This document shows positions 1-8,503 of a DNA stretch of 34,276 nucleotides, in pieces. Both the position numbers and the translations under genes were made by a program. The stretch is from an uncultured Gammaproteobacteria bacterium (GTDB taxonomy: Bacteria; Pseudomonadota; Gammaproteobacteria; PS1; Pseudothioglobaceae). The notes below the pieces were generated by a model that was given only the letters and a program-made list of their open reading frames with translations, had not been told where the DNA came from and ran no database searches. The number at the start of each line of letters is the position of its first letter. The first letter of the stretch is position 1. The DNA is taken from contig CAJWTP010000010.1 in NCBI GenBank assembly GCA_913047325.1, positions 1 through 34,276 of the forward strand. The letters run 5' to 3'.

Positions 1-1237
1 TAATTATCCAGTCTTTTAATAGTGAAATACCTTTTAGTATTTTTGGACAAGCTAAATCTAAAAAACTATCTGGAGAAGATTTTTCTTTTGAAATCATTTT
101 AAGAGCTTTTGAGCCATCAAAATCTACAAAAGCAATGCGTGATAATAGTTTTTCCTCTTCCATCCCAAAATCAGACCCAGGCAACATAGCAAAGCCTGTG
201 TCATTAAGTATTTTTTGACAAAGTGTTTTGTCATTATTGATTTCATGAGTTTTATTTACCACATTAGAAAAGTCGCATATCATATAAAATCCACCTTGCG
301 GTTTTTGACATATTACGCCAACTGAAGAAAGCTCTTTATAAATATAATCTCCAATCATTTTTAGAATTAACCTAGAGTTTTCTAAATATTCTGAATGATC
401 TTCTGAGTATGCCTTAATAGCCGCATATTGAATAGGTGCGCTCACCGCAGTAAAGGTTTCACTAGCTACCGTTCTAACACTATCTCTAATATAACTTAAC
501 TCATCTGGAAATACGAGCGTCCCGAGTCTCCACCCTCCAGCGCCACACCACTTACTAAGTCCACTACTGACAATTGTTTTTTCAGGATAATGGTGAGTAA
601 TTGATTTGTACTCCCCAGTGAAATCTAGCTCGGCATATATTTCATCAGCAATAATAACAACATTATGCTTTTTGGCAACGTTTGCCAACTCTTTTAAATT
701 ACCATGTGTTGTCCCTGAAGGATTATTAGGCGAGTTTAAAATTAAAAGTTTATTAACTGAATTAAGGCTAGCGCAAGTTTTATCTAGCTCTTCAGGATCA
801 AGATGCCAATTGGTCTCTGCAGAAGTTTTAATCCAGTGGACTTTTTTATTTATTATTTGTGCCTGTGGTTCATACGATACCCAGCTAGGGCTTGGAAGGA
901 GTAGGTCACAATTCAGTACTAATTGTGTTTGAAAAATTAATTCTTTTGATCCAGGTCCAATAATGACACTTTCAGCATTATATTTATATTGATTTTTATT
1001 CGAATGATAATTAGCGACCTCCTCTCTTAATCCTATTAAACCAGATACATTTATATAGTCTTTTTGATGGGCATGTTTTTTTAGCTCATCAACAATTACT
1101 TCAGGAACAGGGAAAGGAGATTGACCTAATCCAAACTTAAAAACTTCTTTACCATCTTTAATTAATTTCTGAGATAGTTCATTGATAGCTAATGTAGCTG
1201 AAGTTTTTAAACCTATGATGTTGTTTTGTATATCCAT
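1..1237 (-). CDS. PLP-dependent class I/II aminotransferase (C-terminus off the window)
   Basis: This fold-type I aminotransferase should transfer an amino group between an amino acid and a 2-oxo acid using pyridoxal phosphate. I translated 412 codons without reaching a stop, so the last few residues lie beyond the left edge. Visible motifs are NSPNNPSGT (168-176), ADEIYAELD (197-205), the Schiff-base lysine K229 in SSGLSKW, and the carboxylate-binding Arg in GGWRLG (R237). The ATG at 1237 has an AAGGAG ribosome site and lies only 13 bases after the TRAP permease stop, so it is almost certainly cotranscribed with the transporter. That implies the imported compound, or a product of it, is an amino or keto acid. 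The substrate cannot be read from sequence; the family includes aspartate and aromatic aminotransferases. Confidence 0.9.
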   Translation of the reverse strand, partial: MDIQNNIIGLKTSATLAINELSQKLIKDGKEVFKFGLGQSPFPVPEVIVDELKKHAHQKDYINVSGLIGLREEVANYHSNKNQYKYNAESVIIGPGSKELIFQTQLVLNCDLLLPSPSWVSYEPQAQIINKKVHWIKTSAETNWHLDPEELDKTCASLNSVNKLLILNSPNNPSGTTHGNLKELANVAKKHNVVIIADEIYAELDFTGEYKSITHHYPEKTIVSSGLSKWCGAGGWRLGTLVFPDELSYIRDSVRTVASETFTAVSAPIQYAAIKAYSEDHSEYLENSRLILKMIGDYIYKELSSVGVICQKPQGGFYMICDFSNVVNKTHEINNDKTLCQKILNDTGFAMLPGSDFGMEEEKLLSRIAFVDFDGSKALKMISKEKSSPDSFLDLACPKILKGISLLKDWII

Positions 1238-1250
1238 ATAAAAACTCCTT

Positions 1251-3803
1251 TTATTGTGCAGTTAAATATTTTTTTCGTCTAAACTGAATCATCGCTATAA
1301 CGCTTAATAGAATAAGAGCTGGTATAAAAACGATCTGCTTTGGTAGAGTGTCTCTTTCAGTTTGAATAGATGTAACAATCCAGCCACTATCAACGCCAGC
1401 AACCCTAATTGACTCAACTTGCTTATTTATTGCGCTATCATTTGATATACCAGGCATTACCATTGCAACCTCCATATCACCAAAGAGGTCATCTAACTGG
1501 AGGCCAGTGTTATTTACTCGTTCTTTTCCTGAATCTCCATCGGCTAAGGGTAATAGAAAAGTATAACTTCGTTCGATACCCTCGAGTGTCTCTCCCTCGA
1601 CTACAAATCGTATCGATTCACCTGAATTCATCTTATCGGCAATTTCAAATATTTGAGTACCAGGCTTGTTCTCAAAAGGAGGGTCAACCTTATCCCAAAA
1701 AAAACCAGGCCTGAATAACATAAAAGCCACTAACAGTAGCGCTACTGACTCCCACCAACGATTTCTGACTAGCCAATAGCCTTGAGTTGCAGAAGCAAAT
1801 AACAAAATAGCAATTATTGAAGAAATGACGACTAAAATGAAATTAAATATATTACCTATACCAATCATTAGTAACTGGGTATTAAATATAAACAAGAAGG
1901 GCAATACAGCCGTTCGAATATCGTATATAAAGCCTTGTATACCTGTTCTAATCGGATCACCCTTTGAAATTGCAGCAGCTGCATATGCCGCAAGTCCAAC
2001 AGGCGGAGTGTCATCAGCTAAAATTCCAAAGTAAAAAACAAACATATGTGCTGCAATGAGTGGAATGGCAACATTGTTTGCCGCACCCAAACTCATAATC
2101 ACCGGCGCCATCAAACTTGAAACAACTATATAATTTGCCGTCGTAGGTAGTCCCATTCCTAGAATTAAACTGATTATTGCTGTAAAAAGCAAGATCAAGA
2201 ATAAATTCCCTGCGGCAATAAACTCAACCCAACCTATAATAAGTTGACCAACGCCAGTTAATGTTACTGTCCCTACAATCAGTCCAGCTGCAGTAGTTGC
2301 AACTCCAACACCAATCATATTTTTTGCACCATTTATAAAGCCGAACTTTAGATCGTTAATACTTTCTACTAATTGATTAACAAAATCTAAACTACCGCGA
2401 AAAATTCCTAAGAAAATTTTTTGAGTTAAAACAATAAAAACCATAAAGAGTGTTGCCCAATATACTGAAGTCTCAGGTGAAAATCGTTCAACAGTTAACA
2501 ACCAAATCAATAATACAACTGGAAGTAGAAAATGTAAACCTGCTTTAACTGTTTTGCCAACTTCAGGAATTTCTAGAATATCGTCAGTTGGCAAATCTGG
2601 CATTCTCGAAGCATAAAACAACAGCGAAACATAACTTAACGCCATAATCAAGGAAATAATAAAAACACTTGCATCCCCACCAATCGTGTTTATTAGCTGA
2701 AAAAATGGCGGTAAAACCCACACCAACACACCCAAGACTATAAGAACACTACAAACGTTAATAAGTTTATCCACCTTATTGAGCTTTGAAGTTCTTGTAA
2801 GACCTTTCATTCCAGCTTTCAATGCCTCTAAATGGACGATATAGACTAGCGCTATATACGATATAAGCGCTGGCAAAAAAGCGTGTTTAATAACTTCGAT
2901 ATAAGATACACCAACGTACTCAACCATCAAAAATGCAGCTGCCCCCATAATCGGCGGGGTTAGTTGTCCATTAGTAGAGGAGGCGACCTCAATAGCTCCA
3001 GCCTTCTCTGGAGTAAAACCAACTCTTTTCATTAGTGGAATTGTAAATGTGCCTGTAGTTACTACATTGGCTATTGAGGAGCCAGAAATCATTCCGGTCA
3101 TTGCAGACGAAACTACAGCAGCCTTGGCAGGACCACCTCGATAATGTCCTGTAAGGGCGTAGGCCACTCTAATGAAGTAATTCCCTGCTCCAGCTTTCTC
3201 TAATAGTGCACCAAACAAGACAAACAAAAATACCATACTTGCAGAAACTCCAACTGCAATTCCAAAAGCTCCTTCAGTAGTAATCCACATATGAGAAACA
3301 ATTTTATTTAATGAAGCACCACCATATCCACCAGCACCGAGGTAAGTATATGTAAGAGCAAGCAAAGCTACGATCATTAGAGGTGGACCTAAAGATCTCC
3401 TTGTTGCCTCCAATAATAATATTAATCCTACTACACTTAAAACTAAATCAGTTGAATTTGGCACACCTAAGCGCATTTCAAATGCTCTGGAATCCCAAAC
3501 CTGGTTATAAATCAGATAGATACAAGAAATAACAATCAATAATCCCATTACCCAGTCAGTCCAAGGGATTTGAATTCTAGAAGATTTTTTGAATGCAGGG
3601 TATATAAGAAAAGCTAATAAACCGGCAAACGAAACATGAACGCGCTTTACTACATCAGCATTCATCCACGGTGTAATTTCGAGTACCAAAGGCGAAGAAA
3701 CATACAACTGAAATAATGACCAAGTTAATGCTATATACAAAAGTATATTGTTGATAAATACACTATTTGGTTTTCGATTTCCAGTGTCAAAGTCAGTTTG
3801 CAT
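1251..3803 (-). CDS. TRAP transporter permease, fused 4TM/12TM (TAXI type) with DUF3394-like C-terminus
   Basis: This is the inner-membrane part of a TRAP transporter, which uses an ion gradient and a periplasmic binding protein to import organic acids or amino acids. The 850 residues are dominated by hydrophobic helices. The small (4TM) and large (12TM) subunits are joined in one chain, as is usual for TAXI systems. The large-subunit signature GMGLPTTANY is at 549-558. After about residue 650 there is an extra part with a soluble segment and a last helix followed by RRKK near the end, matching the DUF3394-type extension of this family. The ATG at 3803 has no recognisable Shine-Dalgarno sequence, unlike the genes on either side, and a terminator separates it from the binding-protein gene upstream. 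Both would keep the permease level below that of its binding protein. Confidence 0.93.
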   Translation of the reverse strand: MQTDFDTGNRKPNSVFINNILLYIALTWSLFQLYVSSPLVLEITPWMNADVVKRVHVSFAGLLAFLIYPAFKKSSRIQIPWTDWVMGLLIVISCIYLIYNQVWDSRAFEMRLGVPNSTDLVLSVVGLILLLEATRRSLGPPLMIVALLALTYTYLGAGGYGGASLNKIVSHMWITTEGAFGIAVGVSASMVFLFVLFGALLEKAGAGNYFIRVAYALTGHYRGGPAKAAVVSSAMTGMISGSSIANVVTTGTFTIPLMKRVGFTPEKAGAIEVASSTNGQLTPPIMGAAAFLMVEYVGVSYIEVIKHAFLPALISYIALVYIVHLEALKAGMKGLTRTSKLNKVDKLINVCSVLIVLGVLVWVLPPFFQLINTIGGDASVFIISLIMALSYVSLLFYASRMPDLPTDDILEIPEVGKTVKAGLHFLLPVVLLIWLLTVERFSPETSVYWATLFMVFIVLTQKIFLGIFRGSLDFVNQLVESINDLKFGFINGAKNMIGVGVATTAAGLIVGTVTLTGVGQLIIGWVEFIAAGNLFLILLFTAIISLILGMGLPTTANYIVVSSLMAPVIMSLGAANNVAIPLIAAHMFVFYFGILADDTPPVGLAAYAAAAISKGDPIRTGIQGFIYDIRTAVLPFLFIFNTQLLMIGIGNIFNFILVVISSIIAILLFASATQGYWLVRNRWWESVALLLVAFMLFRPGFFWDKVDPPFENKPGTQIFEIADKMNSGESIRFVVEGETLEGIERSYTFLLPLADGDSGKERVNNTGLQLDDLFGDMEVAMVMPGISNDSAINKQVESIRVAGVDSGWIVTSIQTERDTLPKQIVFIPALILLSVIAMIQFRRKKYLTAQ

Positions 3804-3886
3804 ATAAATTTTAAAATCTAAATTTGATAATTAAATAATATATCTTTTTATCCATATTATTTAATGATTTCGCTAATTAATAAAAT

Positions 3887-3920
3887 AAAAAAAAGGATGG
3901 CAGAGCCATCCTTTTTTATT
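3887..3920 (-). terminator. Rho-independent terminator between TAXI gene and permease gene
   Basis: On the minus strand this reads as a perfect GGATGGC stem, a TCT loop and a GCCATCC stem, followed by eight T residues. Flanking A and T runs extend the pairing. It begins 13 bases after the stop of the TAXI binding-protein gene and before the permease start, so it probably works as a partial terminator within the operon. Confidence 0.85.
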
Positions 3921-3932
3921 AAAAGTACAAAA

Positions 3933-4916
3933 CTACCAGTCCATCAAACCAGCTTCTTTGTAGTACCTTGCAGCACCATCATGAAGTGGAGCAGATAATC
4001 CATCTTGAATCATTTCCTCTTTCTTCAAATTAGCAAATGCAGGGTGTAACTTTTTGAAAGAATCAAAATTTTCAAAAACACCTTTAACTATAGAATGAAT
4101 CACATGCTCTGATACCGCTGCTGAAGAGACAACTGTCGCTCCTACACCAAAAGTGTGAGTATCGTCTGGATTTCCATTGTACATTCCACCTGGAATAGTA
4201 GCAGTGCGATAGAAATCATTATTAGCCACTAAGCCATCTACTGCAGCGCCTGTTACATTTACTAAGACACTGTCACAAGATGTTGTGGCCTCTTTGATTG
4301 AGCCTGATGGATGACCAACAGTGAAGACCATTGCGTCAATTTTATTGTCACACAATGCTTTAGATTGCTCAGATGACTTCAACTCAGAAGCTAACGCAAA
4401 TGTTGATTTATCCCAACCAAGTGCTTCCATCAATACTTCCATAGTACCTCTCTGACCTGACCCAGGATTACCTATATTAACTCGCTTACCTTTAAGGTCT
4501 TCAAGGTTACTTATTCCAGAATCCGCTCTTGCCACTACAGTGAAAGGTTCAGGGTGAACTGAAAAAACTGCCCTCAAATCGGTAAATGCGCCTGCATCAG
4601 CAAATTTACTAGTTCCGTTATAAGCGTGATACTGCCAATCAGACTGGGCAACTCCCAAATCTAACTCACCAGCACGAATCGTGTTAATGTTGTATACAGA
4701 TCCGCCTGTTGACTCAACTGTACAACGAACACCATGGCTTGCTCTGTCTTTATTTACTAGTCGACAAATAGAGCCACCAGTCGGATAGTAAACACCCGTC
4801 ACACCGCCAGTTCCAATAGTAACAAATTGATCAGCTGCTGAGACTGCTGTTGAAGCAGTTACACCGCTTAGCAAAGCAGCTGATAGTAATACACTAAAAA
4901 AATTAAATTTTTTCAT
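3933..4916 (-). CDS. TAXI-family TRAP solute-binding protein
   Basis: This is the periplasmic substrate-binding component of the adjacent TRAP permease. Residues 1-27 form a signal peptide (KK, a hydrophobic core, then AVSA before ADQF). The mature protein begins with the TAXI hallmark [15 protein letters not shown] (34-48), followed by [10 protein letters not shown] and GVAQSDWQ. The length of 327 aa is typical. I start it at the ATG at 4916, which has GGAG eight bases upstream; a GTG three codons earlier overlaps that ribosome site and is unlikely. Characterised TAXI proteins bind glutamate, glutamine or 2-oxoglutarate, so a similar ligand is plausible here but not shown. The gene probably starts from an extended -10 promoter whose -35 region is covered by a palindrome, divergent from an RpiR-type regulator. 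Confidence 0.93.
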   Translation of the reverse strand: MKKFNFFSVLLSAALLSGVTASTAVSAADQFVTIGTGGVTGVYYPTGGSICRLVNKDRASHGVRCTVESTGGSVYNINTIRAGELDLGVAQSDWQYHAYNGTSKFADAGAFTDLRAVFSVHPEPFTVVARADSGISNLEDLKGKRVNIGNPGSGQRGTMEVLMEALGWDKSTFALASELKSSEQSKALCDNKIDAMVFTVGHPSGSIKEATTSCDSVLVNVTGAAVDGLVANNDFYRTATIPGGMYNGNPDDTHTFGVGATVVSSAAVSEHVIHSIVKGVFENFDSFKKLHPAFANLKKEEMIQDGLSAPLHDGAARYYKEAGLMDW

Positions 4917-4965
4917 TATTCTCACTCCATTTAGATTTAAATAATATCTTTCTTGTTGCCCGTGT

Positions 4966-4974
4966 TTTATACCA
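4966..4974 (-). promoter_or_regulatory. Extended -10 promoter element for the TAXI/TRAP operon
   Basis: On the minus strand this reads TGGTATAAA, an extended -10 element (TGn plus TATAAA, one mismatch to TATAAT). It would start transcription near 4959, giving a leader of about 43 bases before the ATG at 4916. No good -35 hexamer lies 17 bases upstream, as is common for extended -10 promoters. That position is instead occupied by a palindrome. Confidence 0.5.
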
Positions 4975-4980
4975 TAATAT

Positions 4981-4996
4981 TAATACATTTGTATTA
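4981..4996. promoter_or_regulatory. Perfect palindrome, candidate RpiR operator
   Basis: The sequence TAATACA-TT-TGTATTA is a perfect 7+2+7 inverted repeat in the 155-base gap between the divergent TAXI and rpiR-like genes. It overlaps the -35 position of the predicted TAXI promoter, so a bound protein would block transcription. RpiR-family regulators bind AT-rich palindromes of this size. The link to the neighbouring regulator is inferred from position. Confidence 0.5.
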
Positions 4997-5071
4997 TTAT
5001 CTCGTATTAAATGTAACAAAATAGTTTATTGCTTACCTTTATCTTTCAAATTTAAAGTAGAATCTTCTGTT

Positions 5072-5953
5072 ATGAAAAAGAATTCAATGACCTCTACAGA
5101 TATCAATCAAAAATTATCAACTGGCTACAATGATTTTTCTAGGGAGGTAAAAAAAGCAGCTAAATATGTATTGAATAACCCTGCGGAGATTCCCTTATAC
5201 TCAATCAGAACAATTGCATCAAATGCAAATGTCAATCCTTCGACAATGGTAAGGCTAATTAACTTACTGGGCTTTGAAAGATATGCTGAGTTTAAAAGTA
5301 TATACAAGCAAGCTGCTTCAAAACTTCCAGTTTCTAACTTTGCTTCTCATGCAAAGCACCTGCTAAGTGAATCAAATGATAACCCCTTTGTTGGCTCTGA
5401 AGCCAGTGTCTATAAAGCATTATCAGGAGCCTTTAATGATAAAACTTATGAAAGCATCAATAAAACAGTTGTTCATCTAATCAAAGCTCAGAAAATTTAT
5501 ATACTAGGAATGCGAAGTAGTTTTTCGATGGCCTTTTACTTGCATTATCTTTTACATTTCATATTGCCAAATACCGTATTAATTCGTGGTCAAGAAGGGA
5601 TGCTTTTAAGTGAAATTGCACAAATTAATTCCAATGATGTTATCTTAGTTTTTGGTGCTTCACCGTTGTCACTAGAAACCACCAAAGCACTAGATAAAAT
5701 CAAAAAGAAGAAGGCTTTTATAATAGTGGCAACAGATATGTTCACGTCCCAAGCAACCACCAATGCTGATATCGTTATTGCGCTTGGTAACGAAACGCTA
5801 AATTTTTTACCTAGCTTGTTACCTTATGTAGCTTTCTCAGAAATACTGGTTTCACAACTCATTACTCATGGTGGCAAAAAAATGCTTAATCGAATTAAGA
5901 AATTTGAAGATGAGTTAGCTGAAATGGAGGCTTATGTTAGACCAGATGAATAA
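5072..5953 (+). CDS. MurR/RpiR-family transcriptional regulator
   Basis: The 293-aa protein has the two-domain RpiR layout. The N-terminal helix-turn-helix is at about residues 40-75 (SIRTIASNANVNPSTMVRL, then LGFERYAEFK). A C-terminal SIS domain at about 130-260 starts with KIYILGMRSSFSMA and would sense a small phosphorylated or acidic metabolite. It is divergent from the TAXI/TRAP operon and lies 23 bases before aspA on the same strand, so it is likely cotranscribed with aspA and controls both sets. RpiR proteins act as repressors or activators depending on the ligand; the ligand here is unknown. The ATG at 5072 has no strong Shine-Dalgarno sequence, and a second ATG lies five codons inside. 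Family assignment is firm, the regulon is inferred. Confidence 0.9.
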   Translation: MKKNSMTSTDINQKLSTGYNDFSREVKKAAKYVLNNPAEIPLYSIRTIASNANVNPSTMVRLINLLGFERYAEFKSIYKQAASKLPVSNFASHAKHLLSESNDNPFVGSEASVYKALSGAFNDKTYESINKTVVHLIKAQKIYILGMRSSFSMAFYLHYLLHFILPNTVLIRGQEGMLLSEIAQINSNDVILVFGASPLSLETTKALDKIKKKKAFIIVATDMFTSQATTNADIVIALGNETLNFLPSLLPYVAFSEILVSQLITHGGKKMLNRIKKFEDELAEMEAYVRPDE

Positions 5954-5976
5954 GAATTTATTAATTATCAGAGATT

Positions 5977-7374
5977 ATGAAATACAGAATAGAATCTGAT
6001 TTTTTAGGTGAAATGAAAATACCTAGTGATGCTTATTACGGTATTCATACCAAGCGCGCAGTTGATAATTTCCCTATTGCTGATGTTGCTATTTCAGTCT
6101 ATCCAAATATTGTTATCGCTTATGCCATGGTTAAACTGGCTTGTGCTCGTGCCAACAACCAACTAGGATTATTAGATGATGATATCTATCATCCAATAGT
6201 CGCTGCTTGTGAGAGGATTATCAATGGTGAGTTCCATAATCAGTTTATTGTAGAGATAATCCAGGGAGGCGCCGGCACTTCAACTAATATGAATGCTAAT
6301 GAAGTAATCGCCAATGTTGCTCTCGAAATCATCGGTAAAGAAAAAGGAGATTATGATGCTATCTCACCACTCGGTCATGTCAACATGTCACAGTCAACGA
6401 ATGACACCTATCCGACTGCCTTATTGGTTGGATTTTTAAAAGAGTATGACCCTTTATTGGAGGCAATTAAGGCTCTGTCTGATTCTTTTCATGCCAAAGG
6501 CGTCGAATTTGCCGGCATTATTAAAATGGGACGAACACAACTCCAAGACGCTGTACCAATGAGTCTTGGTCAGGAATTTACTGCTTTCGGTAATACTTTA
6601 TTAGATGATATTAAAAGGCTGAGCGAAATGTCACAATTATTTTTGGAGGTCAATTTAGGTGCCACAGCTATTGGAACAGGTATTAATAGCCATCTAGATT
6701 ATCCAAAAATAGCAGTAGAGGCCTTGGCGGATTTATCTGGACTGCCTTTGGTGCTCGCTCCAAATCCAATTGCCGCAACATCTGATACCAGCGCTTTTGT
6801 GTCGTTCTCTTCTGTTCTTAAGCGAGTGGCTATAAAGCTTTCAAAAATATCTAATGACTTAAGATTATCATCATCAGGCCCAATTGCCGGTTTTAATGAG
6901 ATAAATCTCCCTGCTGTCCAAGCTGGATCTTCAATTATGCCTGGGAAAGTTAATCCTGTTATTCCTGAGGCTGTCAATCAAACCGCTTTTCAAGTAATCG
7001 GAAATGATCTGGTAATCTCTCTAGCTGCTGAGGCTGGTCAAATGCAGCTCAATGCTTTTGAACCTGTTTTAGCGGTAAACATACTACGTTCATTACGCTA
7101 TATGACTAATGCGATGGTAATGCTAAGAACAAAATGTGTAGATGGAATTACTGCGAATGTTGAAGTATGTGCAAAATATGTTGAACAAAGTCCAGGTATA
7201 GCTACATTCTTTACTCCTCATTTAGGCTATAAAGAATCAGCTCGTATTGCTAAAAGAGCACTTAAAGAGGGAATGACTGTTCGTGAGATTATTATTCAAG
7301 AAGGCTTAATGACAGAAGAGCAGGTAAATGCAGTTTTACATGTGGATAACTTAACAAAGCCCAATATTCGCTAA
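5977..7374 (+). CDS. aspA: Aspartate ammonia-lyase (aspartase)
   Basis: Aspartase converts L-aspartate to fumarate and ammonia in the cytoplasm, feeding the TCA cycle and releasing nitrogen. The 465-aa length fits the family. The superfamily signature GSSIMPGKVNP is at 317-327, with the catalytic-loop serine S319. Other conserved blocks are GGAGTSTNMNANEV (97-110), SQSTNDTYP (138-146) and GRTQLQDAVPM (185-195). The Gln in GRTQLQDAVP and the run LEVNLGATAIGTG favour aspartase over class II fumarase, which normally has His at the first position (GRTH). The gene follows the RpiR-like regulator by 23 bases with an AGAG ribosome site, so regulator and enzyme likely form one transcript. With the transporter and aminotransferase opposite, it points to amino-acid catabolism. 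Related lyases acting on other amino acids cannot be fully excluded. Confidence 0.9.
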   Translation: MKYRIESDFLGEMKIPSDAYYGIHTKRAVDNFPIADVAISVYPNIVIAYAMVKLACARANNQLGLLDDDIYHPIVAACERIINGEFHNQFIVEIIQGGAGTSTNMNANEVIANVALEIIGKEKGDYDAISPLGHVNMSQSTNDTYPTALLVGFLKEYDPLLEAIKALSDSFHAKGVEFAGIIKMGRTQLQDAVPMSLGQEFTAFGNTLLDDIKRLSEMSQLFLEVNLGATAIGTGINSHLDYPKIAVEALADLSGLPLVLAPNPIAATSDTSAFVSFSSVLKRVAIKLSKISNDLRLSSSGPIAGFNEINLPAVQAGSSIMPGKVNPVIPEAVNQTAFQVIGNDLVISLAAEAGQMQLNAFEPVLAVNILRSLRYMTNAMVMLRTKCVDGITANVEVCAKYVEQSPGIATFFTPHLGYKESARIAKRALKEGMTVREIIIQEGLMTEEQVNAVLHVDNLTKPNIR

Positions 7375-7401
7375 AGTTTATACATAACAGGAAAAGAAAT
7401 C

Positions 7402-8175
7402 TTAAATATATAGTTTAGAATCATTTAAATAAGGTAGTTTTTTACGAACTAATTGAATTTTACTGGTGTCTATTTCTCCTACTATAACTTCTTCCAATTT
7501 TCCACTATTTACAATATCTAATCCATCTGGACCAATGATCTTACTTTCCCCCATAAAATCAATGTTGTTAAGTTTTCCAACAAAGTTTGCATACACAACA
7601 AATATCCCATTCTCAAATGCCCTACTTCTAGAGATATAACGAGCAGCTGCAGGCCACTGAGAAGACTGAGCAGTAGGTGCTATAATTAATTTAACACCTC
7701 CTAAGGCAGCCCTTCGGATTAATTCAGGAAACTCTAATTCATAGCAAATAACAATTGCTGTCTTAACACCCTTAAAGTTGATAATTGAATCATTATTACC
7801 ACGATTGAATATTGTTGATTCTTTAGCTGTAGGGGGTAAAAGTTTTTTTCGGTGGTTGATTAATGATTGACCTTTACTGTTAAAAAATTGTGCTGAATTA
7901 AAGAGATTCGCGTTTTCTATTTCAGGATAACCATACAAGATAGCTGTTGTATATTTTTTTGCTAACGAACTAATCTTGATTGCATATTCGCCATCTCTAG
8001 TTTCAGCAAATTCTTTAATCTTTTTATGGCTACCATAGCCTGATAAAAATAATTCGGGTAACACTATTAAGTCTAAAGTGGTGTTTTTTCTTAAATGATT
8101 TTCTAATCTTTGAATTTTTTTTAAAGGTGTTTCATCACGCATTTTGTACTGAAACACACCGGTGTTTAATATCAT
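7402..8175 (-). CDS. Carbon-nitrogen hydrolase (nitrilase superfamily)
   Basis: Nitrilase-superfamily enzymes hydrolyse amide, nitrile or carbamoyl C-N bonds with a Glu-Lys-Cys triad. All three residues are visible in this 257-aa protein: E41 in VLPELFLSGY, K110 in INHRKKLLPP and C144 in AIVICYELEFPE. The length matches single-domain amidases of the superfamily (omega-amidase or aliphatic amidase branches) rather than fused NAD synthetases. The substrate cannot be assigned. The gene converges on aspA across only 27 bases with no evident terminator. Its neighbours suggest it may release ammonia from an amide linked to the locus, for example an amidated dicarboxylate, but that is inference. Its 5' end faces a 328-base non-coding stretch. 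Confidence 0.88.
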   Translation of the reverse strand: MILNTGVFQYKMRDETPLKKIQRLENHLRKNTTLDLIVLPELFLSGYGSHKKIKEFAETRDGEYAIKISSLAKKYTTAILYGYPEIENANLFNSAQFFNSKGQSLINHRKKLLPPTAKESTIFNRGNNDSIINFKGVKTAIVICYELEFPELIRRAALGGVKLIIAPTAQSSQWPAAARYISRSRAFENGIFVVYANFVGKLNNIDFMGESKIIGPDGLDIVNSGKLEEVIVGEIDTSKIQLVRKKLPYLNDSKLYI

Positions 8176-8503
8176 CCTATTTCATCTCCTTATTGAGTAT
8201 TAAATACTTTGTAATTGTAATAGTTATATTCGATGAAGTGAAAAAAATAGTAGACGTATCTCATATCATATTGATAATCTTTGAAGCCATAGGGGACCCC
8301 CTCTTGTGCTCTGATATGTATTAATATAACCTCTCTCACACATAAAACGCAATTTAGATCTTTATTCCTATATATTTAGATTTCAAAATATAAAAAGTAT
8401 AAATAGACGATATGTCGATATTTTCGATATATAAAATAGCTTCTTATCAACCTTTTGATTATTTCAGTTAGTATATCTAGTACTTTTAAATAAAGAGAAT
8501 TAC
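8176..8503. other. 328-base AT-rich intergenic region between divergent genes
   Basis: This is the longest stretch without a gene in the window. It must hold the promoters of the nitrilase-family gene and the methyltransferase gene. I see no convincing -35/-10 pair; TTGATT at 8455-8460 is only a weak candidate. It contains a small palindrome AGGGG-AC-CCCCT (8291-8302) and three CGATAT direct repeats (8408-8430). No conserved small ORF or RNA is recognisable. Confidence 0.6.
8408..8430. repeat. Three direct CGATAT repeats
   Basis: CGATAT occurs at 8408-8413, 8416-8421 and 8425-8430, that is at 8- and 9-base steps, about 75-95 bases upstream of the methyltransferase start. Spaced direct hexamers upstream of a gene can be protein-binding sites. 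The surroundings are very AT-rich, so chance is possible. Confidence 0.45.

Noticed and set aside
606-932. Plus-strand ORF of 108 codons
   Set aside because: It lies antisense inside the aminotransferase gene, which has clear catalytic motifs; the ORF has no recognisable domain.
4997-5071. Promoter for the RpiR-type gene
   Set aside because: TTGCTT at 5029 with a 17-base spacer gives only a poor -10; TAGAAT at 5058 has no suitable -35, so neither was annotated.
5977-7374. Class II fumarase as the identity of aspA
   Set aside because: GRTQLQDAVPM and LEVNLGATAIGTG match aspartase; fumarase usually has His after GRT.
8291-8302. AGGGG-AC-CCCCT palindrome as a terminator or operator
   Set aside because: Only five base pairs per arm with a two-base centre and no T run; too short to support a function alone.
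8127-8324. Plus-strand ORF of 65 codons overlapping the nitrilase start
   Set aside because: No ribosome site, no known motif, and it overlaps the nitrilase coding start; composition is like the AT-rich gap.
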